The position numbers and the translations under genes were made by a program. Source: Rhodococcus sp. 06-235-1A (GTDB lineage Bacteria > Actinomycetota > Actinomycetes > Mycobacteriales > Mycobacteriaceae). From it: a stretch of 64,000 bases of DNA. Where the stretch lies: NCBI RefSeq assembly GCF_002258785.1, contig NZ_NOYI01000024.1, positions 124,001 to 188,000 of the forward strand, given 5' to 3'. Under the pieces are notes generated by a model, which was not told where the DNA came from, searched no databases, and worked only from the letters and a program-made list of their open reading frames with translations. Positions 60,725 to 64,000 of this stretch are shown one piece after another (the stretch's first letter is position 1; each line of letters begins with the position of its first letter).

Positions 60725-62325
60725 TGCACAACGCCCCACACCGCGTTCAAGGCTGTATGAATCGCACCCTCCGCCCAACCCGCGGTCCACGAGATGTCGT
60801 CGCCGGCCAGGAAGATCCCTCGGTGCCGAGGGTCGAGCTCGTGTTGCATGAAATGGGTGAACAATCTCTCCTGGTATCGGTAATGACCCGGCAGGTTCGC
60901 TTTGAATGCACCCATGAAATCGCGTTCGGTCTCCCAGGACAGTGTCACCGGGGTGGAGATGATGTGGCTGCGAAAGTCGACGCCGGGATAAATCTCCTCG
61001 AGCGAGCGCAGCATGATGTTCATGCGCTCGGTCGGGTCGAGGGCGAGCAACTTGAGCGAGTCGTCGGACCAGGTGTAGGACAGGCAGATGAGCCCCGGCT
61101 TGCCCTCTCCCTGGTCGAGTAGGTAAGTGCCGCGGCTCATTCGATCGGTCAGCGTCATGCTGACCAGGTCTCGCCCGGTGACCGGATCCTTGTCCTTCCA
61201 GAACGGACGATCGACGAGTGCGAACACTTTGGTCGACCCCATGTAGTGCGTTCGTTCGATGGCCGTCCAGTGATCGATGGGAAACAGGCCGTCGTCACAT
61301 CTGATGTTGCTGAGCAACATCCAACTCTGCGCGGTCACGACGGCGGCCGCATAGGTGCGGATGTTGCCGCGGTCGTCGTGGATCGTGGTGCCGCCGTCGG
61401 TGCGCCTGATCTCGGTGACGCGCGACATCGTGGTGCCGCCGTTCAGCGAGGCCACCGACGTTCCCGCAGGCCAGTGCGCCACGTTCTCCGGCGAGTCGGT
61501 CCACAGCCGCATCGGCAGTTGCTGTGAGCCCCCGACGATTCCGCGATGGTGGTCGTCTGCTGCCGTGATGACGACACGAAGGATCTCGAGAATGGAGTTG
61601 GGATAGTCGGTGTCCCATCCGCCCGTTCCGAAACCGACCTGGCCGAACAACTCCCGCATCCGAAACGACGAGAAGTGCTCGGATGCGGCCAGGAATCCGT
61701 AGAAGGTCTGATCGTCGAACTTCACGATCAGCTCGTTCCATATTCGCTTGATCTGGGCCACGTCCCGCCTGCGAACGGCTCGCTGCAGCGGAACCAGCTC
61801 GGCGTGTTCCTCGAGCGTCCTGTTCCACGCGTCGGCAACCTCGGCGAAGATCGGCGGAAGCTCGTCGAGCTTGCGCGCGTAATGGCTCTCGCCCTTGAGG
61901 TCGATCACCGTACTGGGGGTCGCCTCGGCCAGCGGGTTCGGAAACGGCGTGGTTTCGAGACCGACCGCGTCGAGGTAGTGGAACAGCGTGGTGGACGACG
62001 GCGGGAACCGCATTGCACCCATTTCGGCCACCACACCGGGGTGCCCTTCGAACGGCACCGAACGCATTCGCCCGCCGATCCGATCCGATTCGTACACAAC
62101 AGGTTTCAAGCCCAGCTTGAGCAGCTCGTGGGCGACGACCATGCCCGCGAGTCCACCGCCGATCACGGCGACCTCGGTACCGAGGGCCTCGTCGGGAATG
62201 CTGCCAAGGCCGGCCGGATGCGCGAGGTAATCGTCGTACGCGAACGGAAAGTCCGGACCGAACATCGTCAGCGGCTGGTCGTCCTCGGATTCGATCGCGC
62301 TGTCCGGGGTGACGGGTGTGCTCAT
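60640..62325 (-). CDS. Flavin L-lysine/L-arginine 2-monooxygenase (DavB-like)
   Basis: 561 residues, the size of DavB. FAD motif VAVIGGGLAGMVVAHELLKL; the family N-terminus FGPDFPFAYDDYLAHPAGLG; EMGAMRFPPSSTTLFHYLDA; FPNPLAEATPSTVIDLKGES; QVGFGTGGWDTDYPNSILEI; GIFLAGDDISWTAGWAEGAI; ending NPGPGDVFESIAPL. Agrees along its length with lysine 2-monooxygenase DavB, which turns lysine into 5-aminovaleramide; the related arginine 2-monooxygenase makes 4-guanidinobutyramide. Start overlaps the amidase stop (ATGA). Substrate not decided by sequence; context favours arginine as an alternative to lysine. Confidence 0.9.
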   Translation of the reverse strand: MSTPVTPDSAIESEDDQPLTMFGPDFPFAYDDYLAHPAGLGSIPDEALGTEVAVIGGGLAGMVVAHELLKLGLKPVVYESDRIGGRMRSVPFEGHPGVVAEMGAMRFPPSSTTLFHYLDAVGLETTPFPNPLAEATPSTVIDLKGESHYARKLDELPPIFAEVADAWNRTLEEHAELVPLQRAVRRRDVAQIKRIWNELIVKFDDQTFYGFLAASEHFSSFRMRELFGQVGFGTGGWDTDYPNSILEILRVVITAADDHHRGIVGGSQQLPMRLWTDSPENVAHWPAGTSVASLNGGTTMSRVTEIRRTDGGTTIHDDRGNIRTYAAAVVTAQSWMLLSNIRCDDGLFPIDHWTAIERTHYMGSTKVFALVDRPFWKDKDPVTGRDLVSMTLTDRMSRGTYLLDQGEGKPGLICLSYTWSDDSLKLLALDPTERMNIMLRSLEEIYPGVDFRSHIISTPVTLSWETERDFMGAFKANLPGHYRYQERLFTHFMQHELDPRHRGIFLAGDDISWTAGWAEGAIHTALNAVWGVVHHLGGSSAEGNPGPGDVFESIAPLRLGD

Positions 62326-63143
62326 CGGTCGGTCTCCTGCTCGGGCCGCGAGGACCCTGTCGGGTAGAGGTCATGGCGGCGATCGGCCAGATGCGTGTTG
62401 ACGGCGCGGGATCGAGCGAGCTCGGCCGGATCCAGTGTGACCGTCACAAGTTGTTCGTGCGCCCCGGCCCGCGCTAGGTCGTTACCACCCGGTGCCACAG
62501 CACAGGTGAGCCCGCAATACGTCAGACCGGCCTCGGCTCCGCAGCGGTTGACGTAGGTGATGAACAGTTGGCTCTCGTACGCCCGTGTCGGGACGACGTG
62601 GGTTGCGATGATCTCGAACGGAGTCATCAGACCGGTGGGGACGATCAACCACTGCGTTCCGGCATCGGCGTGCGCGCGCACGGTTTCCGGGAATTCGACG
62701 TCGTAACAGGTGAGCAGCCCGCAGCGAATCCCGCCGAAATCGAACTGCACCAACAGTTCCGGGCCAGCAGCGAAGTGCGTGCGGTCGAGTTCACCGAACA
62801 GGTGGGTCTTGCGGTAGCGCGCTACCGATCGTCCGGTTGCGTCGACCACCTGTACCGAGTTGTACACCGTCTCGCCGGCGAGCTCGGGGTATCCGTACAC
62901 GATTGCAACGCCGCGGTTTCGAGCGATCGTCGCCACCTTCCCGAAGATCGGTCCGTCGAACGGTTCGGCTCGTTGGAGCACGAGATCGCCGATGTCGTAA
63001 CCGCTGACCGACATCTCCGGAGTCACCAGGATCGACGCACCTGCTGCGGCCGCTCGACGCGCGGCGTCGTCCAGCGCCGCGAGGTTGGCGTCGACGTCGC
63101 CGGAGAACTCCGGCCCTTGAAACAGCGACGCGGTGACACTCAT
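62322..63143 (-). CDS. Nitrilase-superfamily omega-amidase (DavA-like)
   Basis: 273 residues from ATG 63143. Catalytic triad Glu in LVTPEMSVSGYDIG, Lys in VARYRKTHLFGELDR, Cys in CGLLTCYDVEFPETV. Follows P. putida DavA (5-aminovaleramide amidohydrolase) along its length, including the THLFGELDR block. Hydrolyses the omega-amide produced by the monooxygenase. Coupled to both neighbours by ATGA overlaps. Confidence 0.9.
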   Translation of the reverse strand: MSVTASLFQGPEFSGDVDANLAALDDAARRAAAAGASILVTPEMSVSGYDIGDLVLQRAEPFDGPIFGKVATIARNRGVAIVYGYPELAGETVYNSVQVVDATGRSVARYRKTHLFGELDRTHFAAGPELLVQFDFGGIRCGLLTCYDVEFPETVRAHADAGTQWLIVPTGLMTPFEIIATHVVPTRAYESQLFITYVNRCGAEAGLTYCGLTCAVAPGGNDLARAGAHEQLVTVTLDPAELARSRAVNTHLADRRHDLYPTGSSRPEQETDR

Positions 63144-63772
63144 GAAGAAGACTCCCGTTTCGTTGCAGGCAACTCCTCCGGCAACGCCGGGGCCAGTACC
63201 CACAGCACCTGCGCACCGCCGCTACCCTCACTGCGAAAACTGTGCGGTCGCCTGGGCGAGAAGGTGAACGCGTCGCCCGCCCCGAGCAGGACGTCGTCGC
63301 CCCCGAAGTTGCCGTCGGGGTCGGCCTCGAAGGTCACCCGAATCTCACCCGACAACACGTGCACGAACGTCACGTCCAACGGCAGGGTGTACGCCTCCGC
63401 CCCGCTGCCGCCGCCCTCCTCGATGTCTCCCAGTAGCACCTGGACGCGCCGCTCCCCCACCGGAGTCAGCAAATACTCCGTCATCGCTTCGCCGCCGAAC
63501 ACGATGCGCGGCAACGACTGTGCCCGTACGACGTCACCCGCCGGGGCATCGTCGAACAGGGAGCCGACCGGTACGTCGAGCGCGGCACAGACCCGCACCA
63601 ACGACGCAACCGAGGCGTTCACCTGATCGCGCTCGAGCTTGGACAGATATCCCTTGGTCACCCCGCAGGTGTCGGCGAGCGCGTCCAGAGTCAACCGCTT
63701 CTTCTGCCGAGCCTCCTTGAGCCGCGCGCCTATACGCGGTGCATCGCTGACGACCGACGTAGCAAGGGACAC
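63140..63772 (-). CDS. XRE-type regulator with cupin domain
   Basis: 210 residues from GTG 63772. N-terminal helix-turn-helix (RIGARLKEARQKKRLTLDAL, TCGVTKGYLSKLERDQ), C-terminal cupin (VTFVHVLSGEIRVTFEADPD; GAGDAFTFSPRRPHSF). First gene of the regulator-amidase-monooxygenase operon and divergent from the ureohydrolase gene; likely controls both, with the cupin as ligand sensor. Confidence 0.9.
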   Translation of the reverse strand: MSLATSVVSDAPRIGARLKEARQKKRLTLDALADTCGVTKGYLSKLERDQVNASVASLVRVCAALDVPVGSLFDDAPAGDVVRAQSLPRIVFGGEAMTEYLLTPVGERRVQVLLGDIEEGGGSGAEAYTLPLDVTFVHVLSGEIRVTFEADPDGNFGGDDVLLGAGDAFTFSPRRPHSFRSEGSGGAQVLWVLAPALPEELPATKRESSS

Positions 63773-63888
63773 TTCTCTCGCCTCTCAGGAAACTCGTGTT
63801 GACAAGATCGAGCATCAGAGTAACGCTTGCCGGGCGAACTGGTCGACCCAACCGTGACCGGACTCCTCGACTTCGGAAGGACTTCTCG

Positions 63889-64000
63889 ATGAACCCGAGC
63901 AATCCCGAGCACCCACCGATCGGTCCGGTCGACGCCACCAAGGTCCCCCGGTTCGCCGAGCCGACCACCTTCGCGCGGCTGCCCCGTCTCGACGAGGTCT
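63889..64000 (+). CDS. Ureohydrolase (agmatinase/guanidinobutyrase family), 5' part only
   Basis: Cut by the window end after 37 residues. AAGGA lies seven bases before ATG. The visible N-terminus, with PPIGPVDATKVPRFAEPTTF and ARLPRLDEV, matches the start of SpeB/GbuA-type ureohydrolases. Divergent from the cupin regulator across about 116 bases. If a guanidinobutyrase, it would turn 4-guanidinobutyrate into GABA plus urea, linking the monooxygenase and amidase to gabT/gabD. Confidence 0.72.
   Translation, partial: MNPSNPEHPPIGPVDATKVPRFAEPTTFARLPRLDEV

Noticed and set aside
62322..63143. Amidase as indole-3-acetamide hydrolase, with the monooxygenase as tryptophan 2-monooxygenase (auxin synthesis)
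   Set aside because: IaaH is an amidase-signature enzyme, not nitrilase type, and both proteins follow DavA/DavB more closely.

Overview
This window is GC-rich, densely coded actinobacterial DNA, most likely chromosome from Rhodococcus or a close Nocardiaceae relative. The grounds are a mycofactocin cluster with an NDMA-dependent methanol dehydrogenase, a DUF222/HNH (13E12-type) gene, a cbs/metB/thiolase/SGNH neighbourhood resembling the mycobacterial Rv1074c-Rv1079 block, a DUF5709 protein, and frequent GTG starts with four-base ATGA/GTGA stop-start overlaps. I see no tRNA, rRNA, CRISPR array, insertion sequence or prophage.

Left part (1-31 kb): a cofactor and C1/alcohol-oxidation region. 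It opens with the 5' part of a large STAND-NTPase/WD40 gene and a small LuxR-type regulator. A mycofactocin operon follows on the minus strand (mftA-mftB-mftC-mftD plus a second, tandem mftD), with a divergent methyltransferase resembling MftM; mftE and mftF are not in the window. After the DUF222/HNH gene, an acyl-CoA dehydrogenase and an AraC regulator come the molybdenum-cofactor genes moaE-moaA-moaD-moeA, a second AraC regulator, and a molybdopterin oxidoreductase-ferredoxin-ferredoxin:NADP reductase operon. Next are a two-component system translationally coupled to an iron alcohol dehydrogenase (MnoSR-like), a VWA/MoxR pair, and the methanol dehydrogenase mno. Together these read as alcohol (methanol) oxidation through mycofactocin, with a plausible formate-to-NADPH branch that depends on Moco. 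A palindromic motif upstream of both mno and the Fe-ADH/mnoSR operon is a candidate shared operator.

Middle (29.6-47.8 kb): housekeeping and transport. An MFS exporter, a MurI-like racemase coupled to metB, a glutaryl-CoA dehydrogenase-like gene, a haloalkane dehalogenase-like hydrolase, cbs, an SGNH hydrolase, a thiolase, a BI-1 family membrane protein, an RlmG/RsmC-type methyltransferase, a peroxiredoxin, a PtpB-type phosphatase, an Lrp-D-arginine dehydrogenase-like operon, and a TetR/DHA2 exporter pair with overlapping operator palindromes. Three copies of a perfect 18-bp-arm palindrome lie in intergenic gaps here.

Right part (47.8-64 kb): amino-acid catabolism. A branched-chain keto-acid dehydrogenase operon (E1 alpha, E1 beta, E2, plus an extra fused E1) with a divergent Lrp regulator and a Val/Leu dehydrogenase; a GABA (or aminovalerate) operon gabT-gabD with a divergent PucR regulator; a DUF1275 membrane protein; and an operon of a cupin-HTH regulator, a nitrilase-family amidase and a lysine/arginine 2-monooxygenase, with a divergent ureohydrolase cut by the window end. 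The monooxygenase, amidase, ureohydrolase and GabT/GabD make the 4-guanidinobutyrate (arginine oxygenase) route a serious alternative to the aminovalerate route for lysine.
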